Assembly: GCA_034003725.1 (NCBI GenBank)
Contig: JAVEYB010000005.1
Location: 1 to 38,830 of the forward strand
Direction: 5' to 3'
DNA: 38,830 nt
Source of the DNA: Candidatus Zixiibacteriota bacterium
Lineage (GTDB): Bacteria > Zixibacteria > MSB-5A5 > GN15 > FEB-12
A model generated the notes under the pieces. The model had not been told where the DNA came from. It searched no databases and saw only the letters and a program-made list of their open reading frames with translations. The position numbers and the translations under genes were made by a program. Shown here one piece after another: positions 8,729 through 18,100 of this stretch (its first letter is position 1; every line of letters starts with the position of its first letter).

Positions 8729-8994
8729 GGCATCTTGCCCTTTGAACCCAGCCACGGTTCGAAGAGATCATCCAACTTGCAGTCCAACGCTTCCGCGATA
8801 AGCAATGCGTAAGGAGTTGACAGAAACAGCTTATTGCTCTCTATGGCTGAGATAGTCGTACAGGGGATGCCTGTCATCCTTGAGAGATCCTTCTGCTTAG
8901 CAACTTTGGCACTGAGGCGACATTGCAAGACTCGATTCCGATAGCGTCGCTTCACCCCCGCCACCCGCTCGCTGAAGATGCGTTTTCGTGTCAT
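8725..8994 (-). CDS. XRE-family HTH regulator of the leftward arm
   Basis: This 89-residue protein has a lambda-repressor-like helix-turn-helix. The core KQKDLSRMTGIPCTTISAIES is followed by a sequence ending in LDDLFEPW. The start at ATG 8994 gives an AAGGA spacer of 9 nt; ATG 9000 is six bases upstream but too close to that site. It is the first gene of the leftward operon and faces the XRE repressor across 230 nt, as expected for a Cro- or excisionase-like opponent. Its targets are probably the palindromes between the two genes (inference). Confidence 0.8.
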   Translation of the reverse strand: MTRKRIFSERVAGVKRRYRNRVLQCRLSAKVAKQKDLSRMTGIPCTTISAIESNKLFLSTPYALLIAEALDCKLDDLFEPWLGSKGKMP

Positions 8995-9058
8995 CGACAT
9001 ACATCCTTGCATATTTCTGGACACGCCAATCCACATGACCCGTTTTTTTGACGGCCGA

Positions 9059-9087
9059 ATGATAGCCATAACCATATGGAAAATCAA
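9059..9087 (-). promoter_or_regulatory. Sigma-70 promoter of the leftward operon
   Basis: Read on the minus strand, TTGATT (9087-9082) and TATCAT (9064-9059) are separated by exactly 17 nt. The promoter lies about 65 nt upstream of the HTH start at 8994, so transcripts would begin near 9052. Confidence 0.6.
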
Positions 9088-9157
9088 GGGAATAAGGTTG
9101 ATTTGGCTCATGACCGCTCATTTCTTCAGGAAAGGCCGAACTTAGTTCAGGATTCTC

Positions 9158-9186
9158 TTGACAGCGGCAATACGTATATGCATATT
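9158..9186 (+). promoter_or_regulatory. Promoter and palindromic operator of the XRE repressor
   Basis: TTGACA at 9158-9163 is followed after 17 nt by CATATT (9181-9186), a weaker -10. Two perfect palindromes, ATACGTAT (9170-9177) and ATATGCATAT (9176-9185), fill the spacer and overlap the -10, so a repressor bound there would block transcription. This suggests autoregulation of the gene at 9225. Confidence 0.5.
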
Positions 9187-9224
9187 CTTCATGCACTACC
9201 CAACGGAAAGGATGGAGAAGGCGC

Positions 9225-9584
9225 ATGGCGATTCCCACATTGGCCGAGAAGGTCAGGATAAAACGAGAGGAATTGGGAATGACTCAGAAGGATCTGGCCA
9301 AGAAATCAAACCTGACGCAGGCAACGATATCTCGTGTCGAGTCAGGTGAGGTCACCCAACTGCGATCGGAAAATCTAGCAAGACTCGCCAAGGCGCTCGG
9401 CGTGACCGCGGATTTCCTCGCAGGTAGCCGAGCGCGGATGGATTTCAGTGAAACGCTGACCGCAGACGAAACGGCGAAGGTCATTTTTCGCGGCTTTGAG
9501 AACCTCTCAGAAGATCGAAAGCAGCAACTGAGAGAATACGTCTTGTATTTGCTCTCGTTGCAGAAGAAGGACCCAGCAAAGTAG
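9225..9584 (+). CDS. XRE-family repressor (ImmR-like)
   Basis: This 119-residue protein has an N-terminal helix-turn-helix (residues 20-41, TQKDLAKKSNLTQATISRVE) and a C-terminal helical part likely to mediate oligomerisation. ATG 9225 is preceded by GGAGAAGG. The next gene, 16 nt downstream, is an ImmA/IrrE metallopeptidase. In ICEBs1 and related elements such a peptidase cleaves the adjacent repressor to switch on excision, so the same logic is expected here. The divergent HTH gene and intervening palindromes fit a two-repressor switch. Confidence 0.87.
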   Translation: MAIPTLAEKVRIKREELGMTQKDLAKKSNLTQATISRVESGEVTQLRSENLARLAKALGVTADFLAGSRARMDFSETLTADETAKVIFRGFENLSEDRKQQLREYVLYLLSLQKKDPAK

Positions 9585-9600
9585 GAGTCCAGGATCAACG

Positions 9601-10524
9601 ATGTCAAGGAAGTACCTTTCGGCTGACCCGCGTGCATATGCTCGACGAGTGATCGAGGACATAGGGCAAGAGGCTCCGCCTGTCAGAGAGGACGCTGTGT
9701 TGGACTATTTCGGCTTGAGGAAGATTCGGCTACGTAGGACCGATCTTGCTCAGATCCCTTCGTTTTGCAAAGAGAGAGCCGGAATTGACTCATTCCTGAT
9801 TCGACAGGGGGACACCGGAACCATTTATCTCGCGCCCCGCAAATCTGCGGAGCGAGACCGGATGTCTATATTCCACGAGGTGGGCCACTTTGACCTCCCG
9901 TGGCACGGACAGCACAGTTTTGTGTGCGATACCAGTCCCTGGTCGTCACATTCTGCGCGAATCGAACGCGAAGCCTTTGCTTACGCATCCGAAATGTTAA
10001 TGCCGTTAGAATGGTCTATTGACTATCTCCGTGGCCGCTTCACTCTTCTCCAGTTGCGGAAATTTGCTAACGCGTTTGAGGCTTCGTTCGAATCGGCAGC
10101 AATCAAATTCGTAAAATACTCCGACAGGCCGTGCTCTTTGGTGGACTTCCAGAGGCTTCAGCAACCGGACGAATACGGTCAGCACTACCGAATAAGGTAC
10201 GCAGTGACCTCGCGTTTCTTTCCACGAGGACTCTCTCGTTTCTCCAGAATTGCCGACTCGTCATTCTTGGATAGCTACTTGGCCAATCGGCGAAACAGCC
10301 AACATGAGGTGAACGGCTCGTCGCTTGGTCTAAGCAAATGTTGGACACTGGAAATGGAACTCAAGTACCACGGTCCGGACCATGTCTTGGGGCTGCTAAG
10401 TATGCCAAGACAGCAACTCGGATTCAAGTCAGGATTGGAAATCGAGCATGAAAGTCGCGCTATACGCCCGCGTCTCATCAGAACGCCAGGCAGAGAAAGA
10501 CCTCTCCATCTCGGCTCAGCTTAA
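9601..10524 (+). CDS. ImmA/IrrE-family metallopeptidase (anti-repressor)
   Basis: The protein has 307 residues. The zinc motif H92-E93-x-x-H96 (FHEVGH) and the downstream glutamate-rich helix (REAFAYASEMLMP), which supplies the third ligand, define the ImmA/IrrE fold. ATG 9601 is preceded by AGGA. It follows the XRE repressor in the same operon and probably cleaves it. The protein is longer than the typical ImmA of 130-170 residues; the region from about 190 onward is not recognised. The last 25 codons run out of frame through the start of the serine recombinase gene, a 77-nt overlap, so the natural C-terminus may have been altered. Confidence 0.85.
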   Translation: MSRKYLSADPRAYARRVIEDIGQEAPPVREDAVLDYFGLRKIRLRRTDLAQIPSFCKERAGIDSFLIRQGDTGTIYLAPRKSAERDRMSIFHEVGHFDLPWHGQHSFVCDTSPWSSHSARIEREAFAYASEMLMPLEWSIDYLRGRFTLLQLRKFANAFEASFESAAIKFVKYSDRPCSLVDFQRLQQPDEYGQHYRIRYAVTSRFFPRGLSRFSRIADSSFLDSYLANRRNSQHEVNGSSLGLSKCWTLEMELKYHGPDHVLGLLSMPRQQLGFKSGLEIEHESRAIRPRLIRTPGRERPLHLGSA

Positions 10525-12019
10525 GGAGCTTCGGCGATACGCAGATCGGCAAGGCTTCACGGTGGTCCGTGAGTTTGTCGACAAAGCCGAAAGTGCGAGG
10601 ACTGCGAACCGACCGGCGTTTCAGGAAATGATCGGCGTGGCCAAGCAGAAGGCACGTCCGTTCGATGCCATCCTGGTCTGGAAGCTGTCAAGATTCGCTC
10701 GCAACCGCGAAGATTCAATCGTCTACAAGTCGATGCTTCGAAAACGCGGCATCCAGTTGATCTCGATCAATGAACAGGTGGACGATTCACCTACGGGGAT
10801 GCTTCTGGAGGGCCTAATCGAAGTAGTGGACGAGTTCTACTCAATGAACCTTGCCCAGGACACAAAGAGGGGGCTTCGAGAGAACGCCCAGAGGGGCTTC
10901 TGCAATGGTGGAATAGCGCCATATGGCTATCGGCGAAAAGGGGTGATCGACGGACAAGCAAAGCGCAGCATCCTGGAGCCCGATCCAGAAACGGAACCGA
11001 TTGTCCAAGAGATCTTCGCGATGTGCCGGGATGGCTTGGGAGCCAAGGAAATTGCAAAGGTTCTTAACCACCGGGGCTTCCAAACTCGGAGCGGCCGACA
11101 ATGGTCCAAGACGGCTATCCTGTATATACTCCGCAATCCTATCTACACCGGCAGATATGTATATGCTCGAAACCGGAAACTGACCAAAGGCGAGGATCGG
11201 TTCACGATAGAAGGCAGAATTGAGCCAATCATCAACAAGTCGCTGTTCGAGGAAGCCCAGCGTTTGATTGAGAGTAGGTCGCCTCTCGTGACCGCGCCAG
11301 CACGGACCCACTCTGAATACCTGCTCAGCGGACTCTGCTATTGCGGCAAGTGCGGGAGGGCGCTGCAAGGGGGCACCGCGAAGTCAGGTCGATATCGATA
11401 CTATGGTTGCTACAATCACTTGAGGCGGGGCAAGACTACCTGCGACGCCAAGCTCGTCAACGCCGAACGGTTTGAACAGCTCGTGGTGGAGAAGCTTAAG
11501 GAGAGGGTCCTTACACCTGAGAGACTCGCGGAGCTGCTGGAAATGACAAACAGGGAGATCGTATCCCAGTCGAGAGGTACCCAGAAGGAGATTGACGCTC
11601 TCACCAGAGAAATCGAAGCCCGCCAGAAGAAGCTCGACCGCCTTTACGCCGCTCTGGAGGATGGCAGTCTGGATCTCGCTGACCTAAGCCCGAGAATCAA
11701 GCGCCTCAGAACCGACATCGACAAGCTGCAGTCAACGCTCAGTGAAAAGACCAGTGCCCAAGCGTCACAGCAAACGTTCAAGCCCCTCAATCAGAGACAA
11801 CTTCAGAACTATGTAGATGACTTGTATGATCTTCTTTCCAACGCCTCGGTCTTCGAGCGGCGTGGGTTTCTGAAATCGTTCGTGAAGAGGATCGAGGTGA
11901 CTCATCCCGACGTCAAAGTTGAGTACACGTTACCGCTTATTCGGGAGGGGGCAAAGGGGGAAGTTCTGTCTATTGATAGAAAAAGCGGCCCCAATATCAC
12001 TCTCCCCAAACTTTTGTAG
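10448..12019 (+). CDS. Large serine recombinase (integrase/resolvase)
   Basis: This 523-residue protein has an N-terminal resolvase domain with the nucleophile S10 (YARVSSERQ) and the conserved KLSRFARN segment, then a recombinase domain (about 165-270, ending YILRNPIYTGRYVY). A zinc ribbon follows (CYCGKCGRALQG with a later YYGCYNH...TCDAK) and a coiled coil at about 370-435. This is the architecture of large serine integrases that insert elements by attP x attB recombination. It lies at the outer edge of the element, as such genes normally do next to an attachment site. The sequence just after its stop is repeated at 22.2 kb. Confidence 0.93.
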   Translation: MKVALYARVSSERQAEKDLSISAQLKELRRYADRQGFTVVREFVDKAESARTANRPAFQEMIGVAKQKARPFDAILVWKLSRFARNREDSIVYKSMLRKRGIQLISINEQVDDSPTGMLLEGLIEVVDEFYSMNLAQDTKRGLRENAQRGFCNGGIAPYGYRRKGVIDGQAKRSILEPDPETEPIVQEIFAMCRDGLGAKEIAKVLNHRGFQTRSGRQWSKTAILYILRNPIYTGRYVYARNRKLTKGEDRFTIEGRIEPIINKSLFEEAQRLIESRSPLVTAPARTHSEYLLSGLCYCGKCGRALQGGTAKSGRYRYYGCYNHLRRGKTTCDAKLVNAERFEQLVVEKLKERVLTPERLAELLEMTNREIVSQSRGTQKEIDALTREIEARQKKLDRLYAALEDGSLDLADLSPRIKRLRTDIDKLQSTLSEKTSAQASQQTFKPLNQRQLQNYVDDLYDLLSNASVFERRGFLKSFVKRIEVTHPDVKVEYTLPLIREGAKGEVLSIDRKSGPNITLPKLL

Positions 12020-12050
12020 AATTCGCCTTTTCAGTCAAATCCAGTTACTC
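12001..12050 (+). repeat. Recombinase 3'-end repeat, copy 1
   Basis: These 50 bases span the last codons and stop of the serine recombinase plus 31 nt downstream. They align without gaps to 22189-22238 with 42 of 50 identities, including an identical TCGCCTTTT core. The block could be an attachment-site half or the 3' end shared by two related recombinase genes. Confidence 0.6.
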
Positions 12051-12214
12051 AATAACTAGCGGAACACGTTGGAAGACAATAGAATAGCATATGGTCGCTG
12101 ACCGCACCAGATTCACCGATTGGTGCAGGGCAAACAAAGGAACATTTGACTACGTAAAGGGTTTAATGTGCAAGATATTGACGACCAAGTCGGTCGATAA
12201 TATATTAGGAGCCA

Positions 12215-12649
12215 ATGAAACAACAGTTAAGAACATCTCTTTCCTCCATACTGTGCTTCCTCCTGATAGCAGGGGTCGTAGCAGGCAGCAATGGGAGTGT
12301 CTTGTGCATCGGCGCTGATGATCATGTCGAGGTAGAATCCGTCTGTCAGCCGTGCTGTGCGAGCGCTGAACGCGACTGCGATGCGAGTGGTTGCGGTTTG
12401 GAGCATGACGATCACGAAGAATGCTTCGACTGTACTGATGTCGCCATCTCCCTGCAGATCCTATGCGAGAGAAACAGCGCACTTGGTTCCGGCTTGCAGA
12501 TCCAATTCTCCTCCTTGCAGACCTTAAGCGCAGTATCAGGGGCTCAATACCTCACTGCCGTAACATCGAGGGCCGCCCCGGGTGGGTTACAGGATCTATT
12601 CTCTGCTTCCTTCAGCCGACATCTCGCATCAACAGTTATACGCTGCTGA
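12215..12649 (+). CDS. Exported Cys/His-rich protein heading the efflux operon
   Basis: This 144-residue protein has a signal peptide (residues 1-24). A Cys/His-rich core follows at about residues 31-73, with CQPCC, CDASGC, HDDHEEC and FDCTD, which could bind soft or borderline metals in the periplasm. ATG 12215 follows AGGAG by 3 nt. Similar small exported proteins precede CzcCBA-type operons in other Gram-negative bacteria, with a conserved C-x-D-[IV]-[AP]-[IL]-S segment. A TTGACG/TATATT pair (12178-12206) lies upstream, but it would give an almost leaderless transcript. The metal and role are inferred. Confidence 0.7.
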   Translation: MKQQLRTSLSSILCFLLIAGVVAGSNGSVLCIGADDHVEVESVCQPCCASAERDCDASGCGLEHDDHEECFDCTDVAISLQILCERNSALGSGLQIQFSSLQTLSAVSGAQYLTAVTSRAAPGGLQDLFSASFSRHLASTVIRC

Positions 12650-12741
12650 TCCTTTCTTTCTATTTTTCCAAGTAAACAATCCCGTGCATCTCAATTGAGT
12701 TGCATGCTGTTAGTTAATTTCACCCTTTTTGGAGAGTATAA

Positions 12742-14046
12742 ATGAAAGGAAACGTGTACCGACTTTTCATAGTCGGCATAATCATTATATCAGGCAGTGT
12801 AGGCGCTGCGGAGCGCTGGCAGATACCCTTTGACACCTCAACAGCAGGAACACGGCCCGAGACCGATTCGGTTTATGGCATTGCAGAGGTGATGAGGCTG
12901 GTTGCGCTGCAAAACCCCACCCTCAAGGCTCTCGAATATCGACAAGAGGCCGCGCGAGGATTGCTCAAGCAAGCAGGGCTGTGGTCGAATCCGGAGCTTG
13001 GATTGGAGGCTGAGGAAGTCGGTTGGGACGCTCCCGGTCTCGAAGAGTCAGAACTATCTATCTCGCTATCTCAGGATTTTGAGCTTTTTGGCCAACGAGG
13101 CGCCCGCAGGGCCCTGGCACGATCCCAGATTGACAACGTCCACTTGCAAGCAAGGTTGGCCGCTTTTGACCTCTATTTCGAGACAAAGGCCCGATTCTAC
13201 GCGTTAGTCCACGCCCAGCAACAACTGGAATTGGCACAACGGTCAATGGAGCTTGCCGAACAAATTGTAGACAACATCAAATTCAGAATTGAGAAGGGCG
13301 CGGCGCTTCAGTCCGAACTTCTTCTAGCAGATCTGGAATACCAGCGTGCTGAACTGGCTCTGGAGCAGGCGCAACAGGAAGTTTCATCCGCCTCGGTAGT
13401 TCTGACCGCCCTCTGGGGTGATTCGTCCGCCAGTCTCTCTGTCTCGGCTAATACTGAGCCAGACTTTCAGGACGCACTGAACAGCGTTGCATCACTCGAA
13501 TCTCAACTGGATTCTACTCGCTCTCTCTTGCAGCTGGAGCAGGAGACCGGGATTCTAAGAGCTGAAGCCTCGCTGGCGGCTGCCGAAGCTCGTCCCCCCA
13601 TTACTTTGAGTGGCGGCTTCAAACGACTGGAGGGAACGAATTCAAACTCCTTCCTTCTTGGGATATCCCTGCCACTCCCGCTATTCAACCGCAATCAAGG
13701 TACCCGGGAACGACTGGAGTCGGAGATGCGCGCTCTGGAGTACACAACAAAGCAAACCCGAGTGGAAACCAGGGCGGATTTGCAGTCTCAGGTTTTCCGA
13801 CTACGGCAACTGGTACAGCGCCATGATCGTCTGGATTCACTTCTGCTGCCAACGGCAGAGAATGCCTATTCGACACTGCAGGATGCCTACGAAGCCGGTC
13901 GTGTTCCCTACACGCAACTGCTTGAAGCCGAACGCTCACTGAATGAGCTTCGCTTCGAACATAACGACATGCTGCTTCAAATCCACACCCAGGTCATAGA
14001 GATCGAGCGCGTGACGGGAATAACAATTCGTATTGACGAGGAGTAG
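12742..14046 (+). CDS. czcC: Outer-membrane efflux protein, CzcC/TolC family
   Basis: This 434-residue protein has a signal peptide (1-22) and two long alpha-helical repeats with the heptad-rich pattern of TolC-family channels. The segment ending VTGITI is characteristic of the second repeat. It would form the outer-membrane duct of the tripartite metal exporter with the two next genes. The start at 12742 follows GGAG by 7 nt. The next gene starts 8 nt after its stop. Family assignment is firm; metal specificity cannot be read from this subunit. Confidence 0.9.
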   Translation: MKGNVYRLFIVGIIIISGSVGAAERWQIPFDTSTAGTRPETDSVYGIAEVMRLVALQNPTLKALEYRQEAARGLLKQAGLWSNPELGLEAEEVGWDAPGLEESELSISLSQDFELFGQRGARRALARSQIDNVHLQARLAAFDLYFETKARFYALVHAQQQLELAQRSMELAEQIVDNIKFRIEKGAALQSELLLADLEYQRAELALEQAQQEVSSASVVLTALWGDSSASLSVSANTEPDFQDALNSVASLESQLDSTRSLLQLEQETGILRAEASLAAAEARPPITLSGGFKRLEGTNSNSFLLGISLPLPLFNRNQGTRERLESEMRALEYTTKQTRVETRADLQSQVFRLRQLVQRHDRLDSLLLPTAENAYSTLQDAYEAGRVPYTQLLEAERSLNELRFEHNDMLLQIHTQVIEIERVTGITIRIDEE

Positions 14047-14054
14047 TGATAGCC

Positions 14055-15089
14055 ATGAAAAATAGATTCCTTCTTTTAATTGGATTATTGATTCTGCCGG
14101 GCATCGCCTTAAATGCTCAGGCCCAGGATGAGCACGATCATGATAAACCGGCCACCGCAACCTCATCGGAGCAATCGGCTGATCAGCATGATGACCATGA
14201 AGACCACGATGAACACGGCGATGAGGAGGCTCATGATGATCATGCCGGACACGATGAAAGTGAATCGGAATTCGTGAAATTGACTGCAGCAGAAATGGCG
14301 GAATTCGGCGTCGTTCTTGACACGACCGGGCCGGGTCGGATACGCAATGAGATTGTTGTCCCCGGAGAAATTGCCGTCAATGGTGACCGTATTGCTCATA
14401 TCGTTCCTCGCTTTACGGGTGTGGTGAAAGAGGTGAGAAAGCGTATCGGTGATAGAGTGCGTACGGGCGATGTCCTGGCTATTGTTGAGAGCAACGAAGG
14501 GCTGACTCCGTACAATGTCACCGCTCTTATGGATGGTACCGTAATCGACAAGGAAATCAACGTCGGTGAGGTTCATCAAGGCGACCGGCCCGCATTCATC
14601 ATTGCCGATTTGGACACGGTTTGGGTCAACCTGAGCATCTATCAAATGCACCTCACGGAAGTACAGACCGGTCAGACCGCAGCCATAACGGCTGATCACG
14701 GGATAAATTACGATAACGGGGTGATCTCGTACGTCTCGCCCGTCGTCGATGAACATACACGAACTTCAACTGCCCGCGTAGTGCTGGCTAATCCTACCGG
14801 TAAGTGGCGTCCCGGTCTTCTTATTGAGGGACGGATTGCTACCGACGCCTACCCGGCGTCTGTGGTTGTGCCAAAGTCGGCAATCTTCCATATGGATGAT
14901 GCTGAGGTTGTGTTTGTGCTGACTCCCGAGGGATTCCGGGCACAACCCGTCTCAATTGGACGCACCAACCATGTCAATGCCGAAATCATGAGCGGCCTTC
15001 AGGCTGGTCAGACATATGCGGCCAGCGGCGGGTTCACCATTAAAGCTGAAATGCAAAAAGGGTCGTTTGGCGACGGCCATGCGCACTAA
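14055..15089 (+). CDS. czcB: RND efflux periplasmic adaptor, CzcB family
   Basis: This 344-residue protein has a signal peptide (1-23), then a very His/Asp-rich linker (residues 25-70, many HDDH and HDEH clusters) likely to bind metal. The membrane-fusion domains follow: a lipoyl/barrel-sandwich segment (GEIAVNGDRIAHIVPRFTG ... GDRVRTGDVLAIVES) and a beta-barrel domain. Its alpha-hairpin is short, as in CzcB-like adaptors. ATG 14055 is preferred over GTG 14046 because the residues following it form the typical signal peptide. It bridges the outer-membrane channel and the RND pump encoded on either side. Confidence 0.9.
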   Translation: MKNRFLLLIGLLILPGIALNAQAQDEHDHDKPATATSSEQSADQHDDHEDHDEHGDEEAHDDHAGHDESESEFVKLTAAEMAEFGVVLDTTGPGRIRNEIVVPGEIAVNGDRIAHIVPRFTGVVKEVRKRIGDRVRTGDVLAIVESNEGLTPYNVTALMDGTVIDKEINVGEVHQGDRPAFIIADLDTVWVNLSIYQMHLTEVQTGQTAAITADHGINYDNGVISYVSPVVDEHTRTSTARVVLANPTGKWRPGLLIEGRIATDAYPASVVVPKSAIFHMDDAEVVFVLTPEGFRAQPVSIGRTNHVNAEIMSGLQAGQTYAASGGFTIKAEMQKGSFGDGHAH

Positions 15090-15103
15090 TCGGGAGGATA
15101 ATC

Positions 15104-18100
15104 ATGTTTGAAAAACTTACCGATTTTGCGCTGAAAAATCGCCTGCTCATACTGGTGCTCGGTGTCATCGTTCTGATCGGCGGATATTACAGCTATAACC
15201 GCTTGCCGATTGACGCCTTCCCCGATGTTTCCCCAAACCTGGTTCAGGTGTTTACGGTGACCGAAGGGCTCGCACCCGAGGAAATCGAGAAATATGTCAC
15301 TTATCCGGTAGAGACTGCAATGAACGGCTTGCCCGGAGTGACCAAGATACGATCGGTTTCAAACTTCGGGCTGTCCGTCGTCAACATTTATTTCGAAGAC
15401 GACCTGGATATCTACTTCACGCGCCGTCTGGTCGGTGAACGACTACAGGAGGCTCGTGAACAGATCCCCGAAGGGTTTGGTGAACCAGAGATGGGGCCGA
15501 TTTCGACCGGGATGGGCCTGGTACTTTTCTACTACCTTGAAGATACGACCGGCACATATAGCCTGGAAGAGCTTCGCAGTATCCAGGACTGGGTAGTAAA
15601 ATTCAATCTTCAGACTGTGCCAGGCGTTACTGAAGTGCTCGGTATCGGCGGCTATGAAAAACAGTATCACGTCATACTGCACCCCGAGCAACTGCTTCGA
15701 TATGATGTCTCTCTTGAGGAACTGCGGGAAACATTGATAGCAAACAACCTGAACGTCGGTGCCCAGTTCCTGGAACGCAACGCAGAGGAGTTCATTGTCC
15801 GGTCGGTTGGCCTCGTGACCGCTCTCGAAGACATAAAGAACATAGTTGTGAAGACTGAAGCCGGTACACCGATATATCTCGGTCAGATATCCGAAGTGAA
15901 GGTCGGCGGGGCTATTCGGCGCGGCCTGCAGACGCGCAATGGCGTCGAAGAGGTAGTATCGGGTCAGGTTGTCAAACTGTATGGCACGAACTCTTCGACA
16001 GTCATCGGCCGCGTTGAGCAGAAGATGGCTGAAATCAACAAGATCCTACCCGACGGCATTCAGCTTGTGCCCTACTATGAGCAGAAGTCTTTGGTTGAGG
16101 CGGCAGTTGCGACTGTTACCAATGCCCTCCTGTTTGGTATCATTCTAGTTGTTATGGTCTTGCTTCTTTTCATGGGAGGTATACGGCCGAGCCTCGTCGT
16201 TGCGCTCGCCATACCCTTCTCAGTTCTTTTTGCGGCAATTCTGATGCGTCGAATCGATCTCTCGGCCAATCTCATGTCATTGGGTGGTCTTGCAATTGCG
16301 ATCGGAATGCTCGTAGACGGAACTATAGTCATTGTCGAAAACATTGAGCGAAAACTACGGGAGGCAGATCACGCCGAATCGAAGCTTCATATCATCGCTC
16401 GAGCGTGCGGTGAAGTCGGCCGACCGATCATTTTCGCCATCGCCATTATCATTGTCGTTTTCATTCCCCTGTTCACACTTCAGGGGGTTGAAGGCAAGAC
16501 TTTTAGTCCACTGGCTTATACGGTGGCCTTTGCCATGCTTGGATCGTTGCTCTTTGCTATATTCCTTGCCCCGGTGTTGTCATCACTCCTAATGAAACGT
16601 AGCAAGAAAGCCACTTCTTCGAAGGATGGAGAAGAAACCGGCGTTTTGCGTTGGCTTCTGATACCGTATCGGCCCATAATTCGTTTCTTTGTGAGACAGC
16701 GTTGGGTTGCGGTATCAGTCGCGGTTGTGTTGCTGCTGATCGGAGCGGTGGTCTTCCCGCAACTTGGCTCCGAGTTCACACCATCCCTTCAGGAAGGCAC
16801 AATTGTGTTGCGCCTGACTATGGCCCCTTCAATCGCGCTGACCGAGTCCACCCGAATTGCCCAGATCGTCGAGCGGCGACTTATGAAAGTTGACGAAGTC
16901 ACTGGCGTTGTCACGCGAATCGGTCGCGGGGAAGTCGGTGCTCATACCGACCCGGTCAACAGCGCGGAGATGTATATCCAGCTGAAGGAACCAGAGGAAT
17001 GGACCCACGGTGAAAACCAGGAGGAATTGCAGGATTACATCCGCGACCAGTTGGGTGCAATTCCCGGTGTTCAGACTAATTTCACGCAGCCAATTGAAAT
17101 GACTGTCGATGAGTTGCTGGAAGGTATTAAGGCTGAGCTGGCAATCAAGCTGTTCGGTGAGGACCTGCAGGAGCTCAAACGGCAGGCCGACCGGATCGCC
17201 GAAGTCATCGGTGAAGTACGTGGCGCGGCTGATGTTCAAGTCGACCAAATCACCGGTACGCCGCAGCTCTTGATTACGGTGGATCGGGCCGCCATCGCCA
17301 GGTACGGCATCAATGTCGAAGATGTCCAGCATACTATCGAGGCTGCTGTCGGTGGGGCCACTGCCGGTCAGCTGTTTGAGGGTATTCGGCGCTACGACAT
17401 CCTTGTTCGTTACCACGAAGAACATCGCAGTACGCCCGAACAGATAGAAGACATTTTGGTCAAAGCTCCCTCCGGTGCCTGGGTTCCTCTTGAGCAACTG
17501 GTGACTATGCGAGAGATTATCGGGCCGCGCCAAATCACGCGAGAAGACAATCAGCGATTCATCACCGTGCAGTGCAACGTCTTTGATCGCGATATTGGCA
17601 GCTTCGTCGAGGAGGCTCAGGCGGCCATCGACGAACAGGTGGATTTGCCGCCGGGGTATCTCGTCACGTGGGGTGGCCAGTTCCGGTTGCAGCAGGAGGC
17701 AAACAAGCGCTTTGCCATAGTCATTCCGGCTACCTTGCTATTGGTTTTTCTGATGCTCTATTCCAGCTTCAATTCTCTGAAGAACTCACTCCTTATCCTG
17801 CTAAACATTCCGCTGGCGCTCGTTGGCGGGATTGTCGGTCTCTGGCTGACCGGAGAGAACCTGTCGGTGCCGGCTTCGGTAGGCTTTATAGCCCTGTTTG
17901 GCATAGCACTCGAAAATGGGATGGTGTTGGTTACTTACTTGAACCAGTTGGTTCGCGACGGTAAGTCATACGAAGAGGCATCCGTCACCGGTGCGTCTCT
18001 TCGACTACGGGCTGTCCTGATGACCGCCATGACCACCGGGCTGGGACTCACCCCCCTCATCTTTTCGAGCGGCGTTGGCAGTGAAGTTCAGCGGCCGCTC

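Noticed and set aside
12178-12206. TTGACG-N17-TATATT as promoter of the efflux operon
   Set aside because: The spacing is right, but it would start transcription about 2-3 nt before the ATG while a ribosome-binding site sits inside the would-be untranscribed region. It is mentioned in the gene entry but not listed as a promoter.
12091-12318. 75-codon frame upstream of the Cys/His-rich protein
   Set aside because: It overlaps the better-supported gene at 12215 out of frame, has no good ribosome-binding site and has no recognisable sequence.
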